Origin: Hyphomicrobiales bacterium
Lineage (GTDB): Bacteria > Pseudomonadota > Alphaproteobacteria > Rhizobiales > Xanthobacteraceae
Assembly: GCA_009377755.1 (NCBI GenBank)
Contig: WHTM01000009.1
Location: 90,632-154,631, forward strand
DNA: 64,000 nucleotides
Direction: 5' to 3'
The position numbers and the translations under genes are program-made. Under the pieces are notes generated by a model. It saw nothing but the letters and a program-made list of their open reading frames with translations, was not told the DNA's origin and ran no database searches. Numbering within the stretch: the stretch's first letter is position 1; every line of letters starts with the position of its first letter. Shown piece by piece: positions 43,190 to 53,701 of this stretch.

Positions 43190-43962
43190 TGATCGTCCGC
43201 ATCGTCATCGCGATCGCCGTCATCGCCGCCATCGTCGCGGTGCCCGCCTGGAACCGCGACCCGGAGTCGACCCTCCAGGGCTGGGTCGAAGCCGACCTCG
43301 TCTTCGTTTCGCCCGACGAGAACGGGCGCGTCGAGACGCTGGCGGCGCGCGAGGGGGACAGCGTCAAAAAGGGCGCACCGCTGTTTACGCTTGACGATGA
43401 ACTGCAGCGCGCCGACCTCGTCGTTGCCGAAGCTTCGGTCGAAAACGCCCGTGCTACCTTCGAGCGGGCCAAGCAGTTGCTCAAGAACAGCGCCGGCACG
43501 CAGAAGGCCTACGACGATGCCGAAGCGGCATTGCGCTCGGCCGAGGCACGGTGCAACGCGGCGCAGACGCGGCTGGCAAGGCGGCGCGCTGCGAGCCCTG
43601 CCGACGGCGTCGTGCAGCAGGTCTATTTCCGTCCGGGCGAGATGGTCACAGCCGGCCGGCCCGTTGTCGCACTGCTGCCGCCGGGCAATATCAAGGTGCG
43701 CTTCTTCGTCCCGGAGGCGACGCTGCCGACCATCGCCATCGGCGACGCCGTCGCGCTGCGTTGCGACGGCTGTCCCGTCGGCTTGCAGGCGCATGTCAGC
43801 TTCATCTCGCGCACCGCAGAATTCACACCGCCGGTGATCTATAGCCAGGAGGAACGGGCGAAGCTCGTGTTCATGGTCGAGGCGCGCCCGGAGAAGCCGG
43901 AGCAGTTGCGCGTCGGCCAGCCGCTCAGCGTCCTGCTCGCAGCGAACGGCGCCCGGCCATGA
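43186..43962 (+). CDS. HlyD-family periplasmic adaptor protein
   Basis: 258 residues. A signal anchor (IVRIVIAIAVIAAIVAVPAW) is followed by a barrel/hairpin adaptor fold: GWVEADLVFVSPDENGRVET with the lipoyl half-motif, a short coiled-coil hairpin (SVENARATFERAKQLLKNSA), and the closing strand SPADGVVQQVYFRPGEMVTA. It would link the ABC transporter to an outer-membrane factor. Gene order TetR-HlyD-ATPase-permease resembles the YbhG/YbhFSR exporter. Overlaps neighbours by ATGA at both ends. Confidence 0.92.
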   Translation: MMIVRIVIAIAVIAAIVAVPAWNRDPESTLQGWVEADLVFVSPDENGRVETLAAREGDSVKKGAPLFTLDDELQRADLVVAEASVENARATFERAKQLLKNSAGTQKAYDDAEAALRSAEARCNAAQTRLARRRAASPADGVVQQVYFRPGEMVTAGRPVVALLPPGNIKVRFFVPEATLPTIAIGDAVALRCDGCPVGLQAHVSFISRTAEFTPPVIYSQEERAKLVFMVEARPEKPEQLRVGQPLSVLLAANGARP

Positions 43963-44891
43963 ACACCGCACCCGAGATCGCCATCGATGTCCGCGGACTG
44001 ACCAAGCGGTTCGGCAATCGCACGGTTGTGCACGACCTGTCGATGCAGGTGCCGCGCGGCGCGATCTACGGCTTCCTCGGGCCGAACGGCTCCGGCAAGA
44101 CCACCACGATCCGCATGCTGTGCGGGCTGCTCACGCCGGACGAAGGCGAAGGCACCTGCCTCGGCTACGACATCCGCACCGAGGCCGACAAGATCAAGCT
44201 GCGCGTCGGCTATATGACGCAGCGCTTCAGCCTGTACGAGGATTTGTCGGTGCGCGAGAACCTGGAATTCGTCGCACGGCTCTACGGCCTCGCCGATCCA
44301 CGCGGCGACGCGCAGGGGATGATCGAACGGCTCGGGCTATCCGGCCGCGAGGAGCAGCTCGCGGGCACGCTCTCCGGCGGCTGGAAGCAGCGGCTCGCGC
44401 TCGGCGCCTGCACGCTGCCGAGCCCGGAACTGCTGCTGCTCGACGAGCCGACTGCCGGCGTCGATCCGAAGGCGCGGCGCGAGTTCTGGAACGAGATCCA
44501 CGCGCTCGCGGCGGAGGGCCTCACCGTACTGGTCTCCACCCACTACATGGACGAAGCCGAGCGCTGTCACGAAATCGCCTACATCGCCTACGGCGAACTG
44601 CTGACGCACGGGACGGTATCGCGGCTGATCGAGCGATCGGGGCTGGTCACCTACACGGCCAGCGGCGGCGACGTCAGCGAGCTTGCGCACGAGCTCACGG
44701 ACAAGCCCGGCATCGACATGGTCGCGCCGTTCGGCGCGAGCCTGCACGTCTCCGGCCGTGACCCGGCCGCGCTTGAAGCCGCGATCGCGCCCTATCGCGA
44801 GCGGCCGGGGATCACCTGGACGCGCACCGAGCCCTCGCTCGAGGACGTGTTCATCGACCTGATGTCGCAGGCGCGGGACAATTTCCAATGA
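43959..44891 (+). CDS. ABC-type exporter ATPase
   Basis: 310-residue ATP-binding protein of the DRA/CcmA-like exporter group. Walker A GPNGSGKTT, signature LSGGWKQR (a W replaces the usual Q/E position), Walker B LLLLDEPTAGVD and the H-loop STHYMDEAERCH are all present. A C-terminal regulatory segment follows. It powers the membrane permease encoded next. It overlaps HlyD by 4 bp, and its stop overlaps an ATG at 44888 that opens an abortive reading frame (see 44888-45084). Confidence 0.95.
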   Translation: MNTAPEIAIDVRGLTKRFGNRTVVHDLSMQVPRGAIYGFLGPNGSGKTTTIRMLCGLLTPDEGEGTCLGYDIRTEADKIKLRVGYMTQRFSLYEDLSVRENLEFVARLYGLADPRGDAQGMIERLGLSGREEQLAGTLSGGWKQRLALGACTLPSPELLLLDEPTAGVDPKARREFWNEIHALAAEGLTVLVSTHYMDEAERCHEIAYIAYGELLTHGTVSRLIERSGLVTYTASGGDVSELAHELTDKPGIDMVAPFGASLHVSGRDPAALEAAIAPYRERPGITWTRTEPSLEDVFIDLMSQARDNFQ

Positions 44892-45084
44892 CTCGCGGGG
44901 GAATTAGCGGCGTGTTCCGGGCGCGGTGCAGCGCCATAAGCGCGTTTACGCGCGTCTTCGACGCGCTGTGGCGGTGCACCGCAGAGCCGGGACCGTTCCA
45001 AACTCCGTGCTTGGTACGATCCCGCGTCTGCAGCGCACCGCTATGCGCTGCGCTGCGCGCGGGAAACGCCGAGAGGCATCGGCA
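44888..45084 (+). repeat. Palindromic element inserted between ATPase and permease genes
   Basis: The ATGA overlap at 44888 (stop of the ATPase, start of MTRGGISGVF) matches the couplings of the two previous genes. The frame then enters a 170-bp composite of inverted repeats, including CCGGGCGCGGTGCAGCGCC paired with GGCGGTGCACCGCAGAGCC and an AAGCGCGTTTACGCGCG hairpin. It ends at 45088 after 66 codons without any permease-like sequence. The element apparently invaded the 5' end of the permease gene, which now starts at 45085. Confidence 0.65.
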
Positions 45085-46212
45085 ATGAAAGCCCCGCGTG
45101 CACACACCGGCGGCGGGTTCTGGCGGCGCACCCGCGCGATGCTGATCAAGGAGTTCATCCAGCTCAAGCGCGACCGGCTGTCGTTCGGCATGATTATCAT
45201 GATCCCGCTGCTGCAACTGCTCCTGTTCGGCTACGCCATCAACACCACGCCGCGCGACCTGCCGACCGCGGTGCTGCTCGCCGAGAACAACGACGTCGGG
45301 CGCTCGATCCTCGCGGCGATCGAGAACACCCGCTACTTCAAGGTGACGCGGCAGGTGCGCAGCGAGGCCGAGTTCGACCGCCTGCTGACCACCGGGCAGG
45401 TATTGTTCGCGATCGAGATTCCGGCGGGCTTCGAGCGCGCGCTGCGGCGCGGCGACAAGCCCGCGATCTTGATCGCGGCGGACGCGACCGATCCGGTCGC
45501 CGCCGGCTCCGCCATGAGCTCCCTCGGTCAGGTGGTGCGCACCGCCTTGCAGCATGACCGGCTGGTCCCCGACTCCGGCGCGCCGCCATTCGAGATCCGC
45601 ATGCACGCCCGCTACAACCCCGCGGCCGAGACCTCGCTCAACATCGTGCCCGGACTGGTCGGGACGATCCTGACGATGACCATGCTGATCTTCACGGCGC
45701 TGTCGGTGACGCGCGAGATCGAGCGCGGCACCATGGAGAGTCTCTTGTCGATGCCGATCACGCCGGTCGAGATCATGCTCGGCAAGATCGTGCCGTACGT
45801 CATCGTCGGCTTCGTGCAGGCGGCCCTCATCATCGGTATCGGCATCGTGCTGTTCGGGGTACCGGTGCTCGGCAGCCTCTTGTTGCTGGCCGCGCTCAGC
45901 ACGCTGTTCATCACTGCCAACCTGTCGATCGGCTACACGTTCTCCACCGTGGCGCAAAACCAACTCCAGGCGATGCAGATGTCGATCATGTTCTTCCTGC
46001 CGAACATCCTGCTCTCGGGCTTCATGTTCCCGTTCGCCGGCATGCCGGCCTGGGCGCAGTGGATCGGCGAGACGCTACCCCTCACCCACTATCTGCGCAT
46101 CGTGCGCGCGATCATGCTCAAGGGGGCGACGTTCGCCGATCTGCACTATGACGGGCTGACGCTGGTGGCGATGACGATTGCGGTGACGCGCTTCCGCCGC
46201 ACGCTGGATTAG
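45085..46212 (+). CDS. ABC-2 type exporter permease
   Basis: 375 residues from the ATG at 45085. ABC-2 family membrane protein: a first span (FGMIIMIPLLQLLLFGYAIN), a large periplasmic domain (about residues 55-170), then several spans (IVPGLVGTILTMTMLIFTAL, IVPYVIVGFVQAALIIGIGI, FMFPFAGMPAWAQWIGETLP). It forms the channel of a DrrB/YhbF-type exporter with the ATPase and HlyD upstream. Its original coupled start seems to have been displaced by an inserted repeat. The C-terminal span is shorter than in many homologues. Confidence 0.9.
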   Translation: MKAPRAHTGGGFWRRTRAMLIKEFIQLKRDRLSFGMIIMIPLLQLLLFGYAINTTPRDLPTAVLLAENNDVGRSILAAIENTRYFKVTRQVRSEAEFDRLLTTGQVLFAIEIPAGFERALRRGDKPAILIAADATDPVAAGSAMSSLGQVVRTALQHDRLVPDSGAPPFEIRMHARYNPAAETSLNIVPGLVGTILTMTMLIFTALSVTREIERGTMESLLSMPITPVEIMLGKIVPYVIVGFVQAALIIGIGIVLFGVPVLGSLLLLAALSTLFITANLSIGYTFSTVAQNQLQAMQMSIMFFLPNILLSGFMFPFAGMPAWAQWIGETLPLTHYLRIVRAIMLKGATFADLHYDGLTLVAMTIAVTRFRRTLD

Positions 46213-46219
46213 CCAAGTT

Positions 46220-47053
46220 TTAATGCCGCCACAGGATGCCGAGCCGCGCATAGGCGCCGCTGTTGTCGTCATCGTCGAAGGCATAGCCGACGCCGGCCTG
46301 CCATTCGAAACGCCAGTCGAACAGTTCGGTGCGCAGCCCGGTGACGTGCACGCCGACGCGAAGCTGCCGATAGTCGGGACCGCCGAAGGCGATCGCTTCC
46401 GGTCCGAGATAGAAGCGACCGAACAGGCGCCACCCGGCGGCCGCGCGCGTGGCGTAGTGGCCGCCGATCGTGGTCAACGTCGCCGATGCCGCCACCATCG
46501 AACGCGGCGTCGGCTCGGCCCATAGGTCGACCGCTGTGCGGATGCCGAGACGACGGCCGTACAGCTCGTTGCCGGGGTCGAACGGCGTCAGGTAATGCAC
46601 TTGAATGTCGGCGCCGAAATAGGCCGCGACCGATACGCCGCCGCGGGTAAAGTGCACGCCCGGCATCACCGCGGCCCCGGCCATCCAGCCGGTTACCTCC
46701 GCGTTGCCCAGGGACCCGGCGCGGTAGCGGTACGAACCGCTCGACGCGACGGCCTTGAATATGACGCCGTCGTTGCCGGCGCCGAAGGGCGTCCACAGCA
46801 CCGCATCGTAGGCAAAGGCGGAATGGCGCCAGATGTCGATGCCGGAGGAAAACAGAAGCTGGATGTGCTCCCGATCCTTTTTGTCCCTCCCGGATCGCTT
46901 CGGCCGGCGGACCTGCTCTTGCGAACGTGACGGCGAGGGCGACCAAAACCAGTCCTGCGCGAGGGCGTCCTCAAGAGCCCCCGCCGGCACATCAACACTA
47001 CCCATCGCCGCCGCGATCACGATCGCCGCGACTTGATACCGTACCCGTACCAC
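46220..47053 (-). CDS. bcsS: Cellulose biosynthesis protein BcsS
   Basis: 277 residues, GTG start at 47053, with an N-terminal signal (YQVAAIVIAAAMGSVDVPAGA). It matches the BcsS family: LLFSSGIDIWRHSAFAYDAV, WTPFGAGNDGVIFKAVASSG, the beta-barrel-like strands and final YAFDDDDNSGAYARLGILWR. BcsS is a probable outer-membrane protein of alphaproteobacterial cellulose clusters. No other bcs genes are here, so it is solitary. Convergent with the ABC permease gene with a 7-bp gap. Confidence 0.85.
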   Translation of the reverse strand: MVRVRYQVAAIVIAAAMGSVDVPAGALEDALAQDWFWSPSPSRSQEQVRRPKRSGRDKKDREHIQLLFSSGIDIWRHSAFAYDAVLWTPFGAGNDGVIFKAVASSGSYRYRAGSLGNAEVTGWMAGAAVMPGVHFTRGGVSVAAYFGADIQVHYLTPFDPGNELYGRRLGIRTAVDLWAEPTPRSMVAASATLTTIGGHYATRAAAGWRLFGRFYLGPEAIAFGGPDYRQLRVGVHVTGLRTELFDWRFEWQAGVGYAFDDDDNSGAYARLGILWRH

Positions 47054-47301
47054 GACGATCCCCAGCCCCAGGAAGCGTCACACGCGATGATCTTAGCTCA
47101 GGCCATGGCACAACGAAAAGACGAATCTGCTCTGCGAATTGAGAATGGATGCCGCGGCGCGAATACCGTATAGGCAGCCATAGCCTGGACGAAGTGCAGC
47201 GAAATCCGGGATTGGCTTCGGCGAATAGCTCGGCTGACCCCGGATTACGCTTCGCCTCATCTGGGTATCTACGGTGGCCAAAGCTGCCAAGAGGAACACC
47301 G

Positions 47302-48528
47302 ATGTCAGCAACAACCGGCGCGGCCGACGATGACCGGACCCGGCGGATTTCGATCGGCTTCCTCAACTTCGCCCACGCCGTCGACCACTACGTGATGCTG
47401 ATCTTTCCGACCGTGGTGATCGGGCTCGTCGTCATCTATCAGCGCTCCTACGACGACCTCCTGTTCCTCGCCACCGCCTCGTTCTTCGCCTTTGGCATCT
47501 TCTCGCTGCCCGCCGGCTGGCTCGCTGACCACTGGAGCCGCCGCAACATGATGGCGGTGTTCTACTTCGGCTGCGGCGTGTCGCTGATCGGCGCGGCGTT
47601 CGCGCCGAGCCTGACCATGCTCGCCGTCGCGTTGTTCGTGCTCGGCATTTTCGCGGCGATCTATCATCCGGTCGCCACCGCCATGGTGGTTGCGCTGGCG
47701 ACGCATCGCGGCCGCACGCTGGCGCTCAACGGCGTGTGCGGCAATCTCGGCGTCGCGCTCGCGGCCGGCATCACCGCGGCCCTGACCGCCTGGGTCGGCT
47801 GGCGCGGCGCATTCCTGGTGCCCGCGGTGGTCTGTATCGCCACCGGAATCGCCTATCTCGCGCTCGTGCCTGCCGACCGGGCCAATACCGCCGGCCGCAG
47901 CTCGGTGCCGGATGTGCGGCTTGCGACCTGGCTCGCCGCCACGGTGTTCGGCCTGTTCGTCCTGATCGCAATCACCGCCGGGCTGGTGTTCAATACCGTC
48001 ACAATCGCGCTGCCGAAGGTGGTGGACGAACGCCTGGGCTTCAACATTTCGCTGGTCGCGGTCGGCGGCATCGCGACGGCGGTGTTCCTGTGCGGGGCCG
48101 TCGCCCAGTTCACCATCGGCCGGATATTGGAGAAGTACCCACCGCACCTGGTCTTCGCCGCGGTCGCGCTGTTGCAGTTCGTCGGCGTGGTCTGGGTCGC
48201 CTATGCGACCGGCAGCGTGCTCCTGGTGGCGCTGGCGGTGGCGATGGCGGCCATCTACGCACAGGTGACGGTGAACGACTTCGTCATCGCACGCTACACG
48301 GCCGACGCCTGGCGCGCGCGCATCTACGCGGTCCGCTATTTCGTCACCTACGTCATCTCCGGTGCCGCCGCCTGGATGATCTCGAGCCTCTATGGCCGCG
48401 GCGGCTTCGACCTCGTGCTGACCGTCACCGCGGTGGTGGCGCTCGGCTTCGTCATCGGCACCGTCCTGATCGCAGTCCTGGTCCACGGCGTCGAACGCCA
48501 TCGTGGAATCGTCCAGCCGGCCGAGTAA
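47302..48528 (+). CDS. Major facilitator superfamily transporter
   Basis: 408 residues, about 12 spans. ATG at 47302 is preceded by AAGAGGAACACCG. Motif A-like loop GWLADHWSRRNMM follows the second span; the first spans read FAHAVDHYVMLIFPTVVIG and FFAFGIFSLPAGWLAD. HAVDHYV near the start resembles the DHYVML pattern of fosmidomycin/hexuronate-type MFS proteins. Substrate unknown. The 150 bp upstream contain a CCGGAT hairpin repeat. Confidence 0.9.
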   Translation: MSATTGAADDDRTRRISIGFLNFAHAVDHYVMLIFPTVVIGLVVIYQRSYDDLLFLATASFFAFGIFSLPAGWLADHWSRRNMMAVFYFGCGVSLIGAAFAPSLTMLAVALFVLGIFAAIYHPVATAMVVALATHRGRTLALNGVCGNLGVALAAGITAALTAWVGWRGAFLVPAVVCIATGIAYLALVPADRANTAGRSSVPDVRLATWLAATVFGLFVLIAITAGLVFNTVTIALPKVVDERLGFNISLVAVGGIATAVFLCGAVAQFTIGRILEKYPPHLVFAAVALLQFVGVVWVAYATGSVLLVALAVAMAAIYAQVTVNDFVIARYTADAWRARIYAVRYFVTYVISGAAAWMISSLYGRGGFDLVLTVTAVVALGFVIGTVLIAVLVHGVERHRGIVQPAE

Positions 48529-48738
48529 TCGCCCCCGCATGCGCCCTTTTTTGCGTGATTCCTGCGACATTGGGGCCAATCCGGCCCCAATGTGCGCTCG
48601 GATGCGCTTTCGGACCGGACCCGACCGGTCTTGAGCACTGCTGCGGTACCGATCCGAAATTTCAGCGGAATCCATGCGGCTGGCGATTGCAGCAAGGCCT
48701 CGCCGCGGGTAGTTTGGCCGGTCTGCAATGGGGGTCTA

Positions 48739-49332
48739 ATGTCTCGCTTGCTGGCCTGGTGCGGCGGCCTTCTCGTGGTTCTCTGCCTTCATGCTGGACC
48801 TGCCGTGGCGGCCGATCAGCCGCAGCGGGCGGACAGCTTTCGCGATCGCTTCGAACTCCGCTTCGGAGCCGGCCTGCACGGCGTCGGCTCGGTGGAAAAG
48901 GGCACTGCTGCCTTCAACCCGGAGCTGGTCTTTCCCCAGTTGCGGTTTGGCGACTGGCCGGCCGACCCGCGATGGGACTTCATCGTTCCGCGGCTGCATA
49001 TCGGCGGGGTGTTCAATTTTGCCGGCCGTACGAACTACTTCTATTTCGGCGGCCTTTGGACCTATGAGGTGACCAACAGGCTGTTTGTCGAGGGCTTTCT
49101 CGGCGGCGCCACCCACGACGGATCGCTGATCGGCGATCCGGCCAACAACAGGGCGGCGCTCGGCTGCCGGCTGCTGTTCCACAGCGGCGGCTCGATCGGC
49201 TACCGCCTGTCGCCGCAATGGTCGGTGATGTTCACCTTCGACCACTTGTCGAACGGCGATGCGGTGCTCGACGGCTGCCCGCGCAATCAAGGCCTGAACG
49301 AGTATTTGGTGCGCGTCGGCTACAGCTTCTGA
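48739..49332 (+). CDS. pagL: PagL-like lipid A 3-O-deacylase
   Basis: 197 residues, outer-membrane enzyme that removes the 3-O acyl chain of lipid A. ATG 48739 opens a signal peptide (LLAWCGGLLVVLCLHAGPAVA). The beta-barrel has aromatic strands (FYFGGLWTYEVTNRLFVEGF) and carries the catalytic residues: FTFDHLSNGD supplies His and Ser, and the C-terminal GLNEYLVRVGYSF has the Glu and the terminal Phe sorting signal. It is single. Such proteins alter outer-membrane recognition and permeability. Confidence 0.85.
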   Translation: MSRLLAWCGGLLVVLCLHAGPAVAADQPQRADSFRDRFELRFGAGLHGVGSVEKGTAAFNPELVFPQLRFGDWPADPRWDFIVPRLHIGGVFNFAGRTNYFYFGGLWTYEVTNRLFVEGFLGGATHDGSLIGDPANNRAALGCRLLFHSGGSIGYRLSPQWSVMFTFDHLSNGDAVLDGCPRNQGLNEYLVRVGYSF

Positions 49333-49356
49333 CAGCGGCCCGCCGGACGTTTACCG

Positions 49357-49809
49357 TCAGAGCAACGCCGGGATCAAATCCTCCGCGGTCGCGCCGGTGC
49401 GCTCGCACAACAGTTCGGCGATGCGGCTGCGGTGGCATTGCCGCGGATCGCGTTCGTAGCACAATAGACAGACGCAGCGGCCGGAACGCACCAGCGCGGT
49501 CAGTTCGTCGAGCTCCTCACGCGCTTGCGGCGTCGCCAGATGCTTCTCGTAGATGCGCAGCATCGTGGCGGCATCCCCGCTGCGCGCCGCGAGCCGCCCC
49601 TCCTTCGGCGTGCCGAGCCCGCGCAGGTGCAGGTAGCCGATGCCGCGTTCGTCGAGCCCGGCGGCAAGCTGCCGCTTGGAAAATCCCGGCCGGCGCGAGG
49701 CCGCCACCGCGCGCACGTCGACCAGGAGCGCGACTTTGGCGTCGGCCAGCGCATCGAGCACCGCCGCCGAGGTGGCCTGCTCGTAGCCGATGGTGAAGAA
49801 CGCCGACAT
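49357..49809 (-). CDS. DUF488 domain-containing protein
   Basis: 150 residues from ATG at 49809. DUF488 pattern: FFTIGYEQATSAAVLDALAD, LLVDVRAVAASRRPGFSKRQ, YLHLRGLGTPKEGR and VCLLCYERDPRQCHRSRIAE with its conserved cysteines. Function not established. Convergent with the pagL-like gene, 24 bp between stops. Confidence 0.9.
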   Translation of the reverse strand: MSAFFTIGYEQATSAAVLDALADAKVALLVDVRAVAASRRPGFSKRQLAAGLDERGIGYLHLRGLGTPKEGRLAARSGDAATMLRIYEKHLATPQAREELDELTALVRSGRCVCLLCYERDPRQCHRSRIAELLCERTGATAEDLIPALL

Positions 49810-50035
49810 GGCACCAATGTAGCGGCCGGCGCACCCACTCGGCCAGCGTTGCGCCCCGCTCACCGCTTAGCACCAATGGTTCCGCCCCTTGCGCAACGCG
49901 CTCGGCATGCCCATATGCCAACGAATGGCGATGTCGACGCCACATGGCTCCATCGCCAAGACGGCCACGAATTTTGGGCGACGCCGGATGTACGCGCGCC
50001 CTCACATTCGTGGTCGTTGTCGTTTTTGGCGCAGG

Positions 50036-50599
50036 TTATGGACCGGCTTCGACGCCAGCGTAAAGCGCGGCAAGCGGCAGGTTGAGATTGAGCGCTCCGA
50101 CCCGGATAATCTTGTCGAGCCCGGCAATAACGTCCGGCCCTGCTGCGAATCCATCGTTCCCACGCGCCCAGAGCCACGCTTTGCAGCGGTCCTGGGCCAG
50201 AATGAGATACGCCGTCAGGCTGGGCAGCTTCAGGTATTCGGCAGCCTTGTCGCCGAGGTCGACCGCTTCGGTGGTCGGCGACAGCACCTCGGCGATCATC
50301 ACCGGCTCGGTCGCCGTATGGTCGCCTCCGGCCCCGCCGGCGCGATCGACCACGATATCAGGATAACGTAAGGTCTTCCGACCAGCATCAAGGCCAAATT
50401 CGGCAATCACGGTCCAACGCTGCGGATCGAGCTGTCCGTGCATCACAAGCAGCAGATTGCGAACAATCAGCCCGTGGGCACGCGACGCACCGACCATCAT
50501 CACGACGCGGCCATCCGCAAGCTCATAGCGGCCTTCGCGCCCTTGCACCCAGGCGAGAAAGGCCTGCTTCCCCATGTGTGTCGGCAGGTGAACATTCAT
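50036..50599 (-). CDS. Uma2-family endonuclease-like protein
   Basis: 187 residues. PD-(D/E)xK nuclease fold of the Uma2 group: YELADGRVVMMVGASRAHG, RYPDIVVDRAGGAGGDHTAT, and VMIAEVLSPTTEAVDLGDKA with the acidic active-site strands (PDIVVD, IAEVLS). Biological role unknown; such genes are abundant in cyanobacteria and scattered elsewhere. No partner gene is adjacent. Confidence 0.9.
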   Translation of the reverse strand: MNVHLPTHMGKQAFLAWVQGREGRYELADGRVVMMVGASRAHGLIVRNLLLVMHGQLDPQRWTVIAEFGLDAGRKTLRYPDIVVDRAGGAGGDHTATEPVMIAEVLSPTTEAVDLGDKAAEYLKLPSLTAYLILAQDRCKAWLWARGNDGFAAGPDVIAGLDKIIRVGALNLNLPLAALYAGVEAGP

Positions 50600-50650
50600 G
50601 GGCGCCTCATCGACAATCTCATTATAGCGACATAGCTACGGCTCGCGATA

Positions 50651-50679
50651 GAAAAAGGGCGCAGCTCGCGCCGCGCCCT
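50651..50679 (-). terminator. Rho-independent terminator after groL
   Basis: On the minus strand AGGGCGCGGC pairs with GCTGCGCCCT around the loop GCGA and is followed by TTTTTC. A 10-bp stem with T-run, 107 bp beyond the groL stop. Confidence 0.92.
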
Positions 50680-50710
50680 CTTGCAAGTCCCGTGAAGCGG
50701 ATCCGAGCGA

Positions 50711-50785
50711 TCAGAAATCCATTCCGCCACCGAAGTCGGGCTTGCCCGACTTCGGCATGTTGTGATTCCGGGCGAATGGATTTCC
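50711..50785 (-). pseudogene. In-frame duplicate of the GroEL C-terminal tail after the stop codon
   Basis: Directly after the groL stop the same reading frame stays open for 24 codons and ends in GGGMDF and TGA at 50711-50713, echoing the real C-terminus GGMDF. The intervening residues begin GNPFARNHNMPKSGKPDF. A 12-bp inverted repeat (CCGAAGTCGGGC with its complement, 50730-50755) lies inside. This looks like a remnant of a 3' tail duplication, leaving two possible ends. Confidence 0.75.
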
Positions 50786-52560
<1,775 letters not shown>

Positions 52561-52585
52561 AATGGTCTTGCATGCGCGGCGCGCC

Positions 52586-52900
52586 TTAAGCGGCCTTCTT
52601 GCGGGCGGCTTCCTCGACGATGACGCCCATGATGTCGCTCTCTTTCATGATCAGGTACTCGATGCCGTCGAGTTTGACCTCGGTGCCGGACCACTTGCCG
52701 AACAGGACGCGGTCGCCGACTTTGACGTCGATCGGGATGAGCTTGCCGGCCTCGTCGCGGCCGCCTGGACCGACGGCGACGATCTCGCCCTGCGAGGGCT
52801 TTTCCTTGGCGGTGTCTGGGATGATAATGCCGCCGGCGGTCTTCTCCTCGGCATCGATGCGCTTGACGACAACGCGGTCGTGAAGCGGGCGGAACTTCAT
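52586..52900 (-). CDS. groS: Co-chaperonin GroES
   Basis: 104 residues, caps the GroEL ring. Family blocks: [40 protein letters not shown] and [23 protein letters not shown] at 52900 has TAGGAGGATCCC. A CIRCE-like operator is 130 bp upstream, indicating HrcA control, plus a small hairpin (52995-53015) in the leader. Confidence 0.98.
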   Translation of the reverse strand: MKFRPLHDRVVVKRIDAEEKTAGGIIIPDTAKEKPSQGEIVAVGPGGRDEAGKLIPIDVKVGDRVLFGKWSGTEVKLDGIEYLIMKESDIMGVIVEEAARKKAA

Positions 52901-53030
52901 GGGATCCTCCTAAGCTTTTGCGAGAAAGGCACTATTTTTCGAAGGAACGGGGCCGAGCGGAACCCTCGCCCCGTCTGCAACGGCAGTTAGGCCACCCTTG
53001 CGAAACGCGCAAGGGGGGACCCGTAAAATT

Positions 53031-53057
53031 TTGGCACTCTCGGCTAGTGACTGCTGC
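53031..53057. promoter_or_regulatory. CIRCE-like operator (degenerate)
   Basis: On the plus strand TTGGCACTC, nine bases, then GACTGCTGC correspond to the HrcA operator TTAGCACTC-N9-GAGTGCTAA; the left half fits well, the right half has several changes. The position upstream of groES supports the assignment. Confidence 0.7.
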
Positions 53058-53341
53058 CATTGCGGCAGGATCGCGCAGGTTCCACCGCCGCACGCGAATT
53101 TCATCAATGACATCAGGGAACTTGCAAACCCCAGCGCCGGTTTTCGGCTGCCACTGCGACTCGGAATTCGATCTCCCGCTCTCGGCGGGCGAGCCACCGC
53201 GGTTCAAGGCGTCGGCCGGCTGTTAGCCCTCATCGGAGGATGCTGCTAATGCTTTGATTATAAACAATTTATTCAATATTTGAGCTTGCAATAACGGAGT
53301 GCGATCCGCAAGATCTCACTCCAGGACGGAGGAGAAAGGAC

Positions 53342-53626
53342 ATGCTTGCAGTTAAAGAGACGCCTTCGGATTTCGAGAAGCAACTCAAGGGCTACGCGCT
53401 GACGACGGCGCATATCCTCTACCGGCGCCCCGACCACCGCTGGCTGCTGCAATCCTACGTCTGGCAGAATTACGACCTTTGTCCGGACTTTCCCGCCCTC
53501 AACCAGTTCCTGGAATTCTGGCGGGACAAGATCGAGGGTCCGCTCCATTCGGTTACGGTCGCTCATGCAAAGCTGATCAAACCGCACGAGATCCGCCCGG
53601 TCGACGGCGTATTCCGGCTGCATTAG
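53342..53626 (+). CDS. Usg family protein
   Basis: 94 residues matching Usg, a small protein conserved in alphaproteobacteria, often near tryptophan synthesis genes. Sequence marks are FEKQLKGYALTTAHILYRRP, LLQSYVWQNYDLCPDFPAL and FLEFWRDKIEGPLHSVTVAH. Function unknown. The ATG follows AGGAGAAAGGAC, a strong binding site. It is isolated here. Confidence 0.9.
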   Translation: MLAVKETPSDFEKQLKGYALTTAHILYRRPDHRWLLQSYVWQNYDLCPDFPALNQFLEFWRDKIEGPLHSVTVAHAKLIKPHEIRPVDGVFRLH

Positions 53627-53701
53627 AGCATCAAGGGAAGGAATAAAGAGGGCACCGCGAGGGCAAATGCGAACTTCGGATTCGGCCCACTAATTTAGCG
53701 A

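Noticed and set aside
44888..45088. Frame starting MTRGGISGV at the ATGA overlap as a real small protein
   Set aside because: The rest is encoded by palindromic repeat sequence; better explained as a displaced start.
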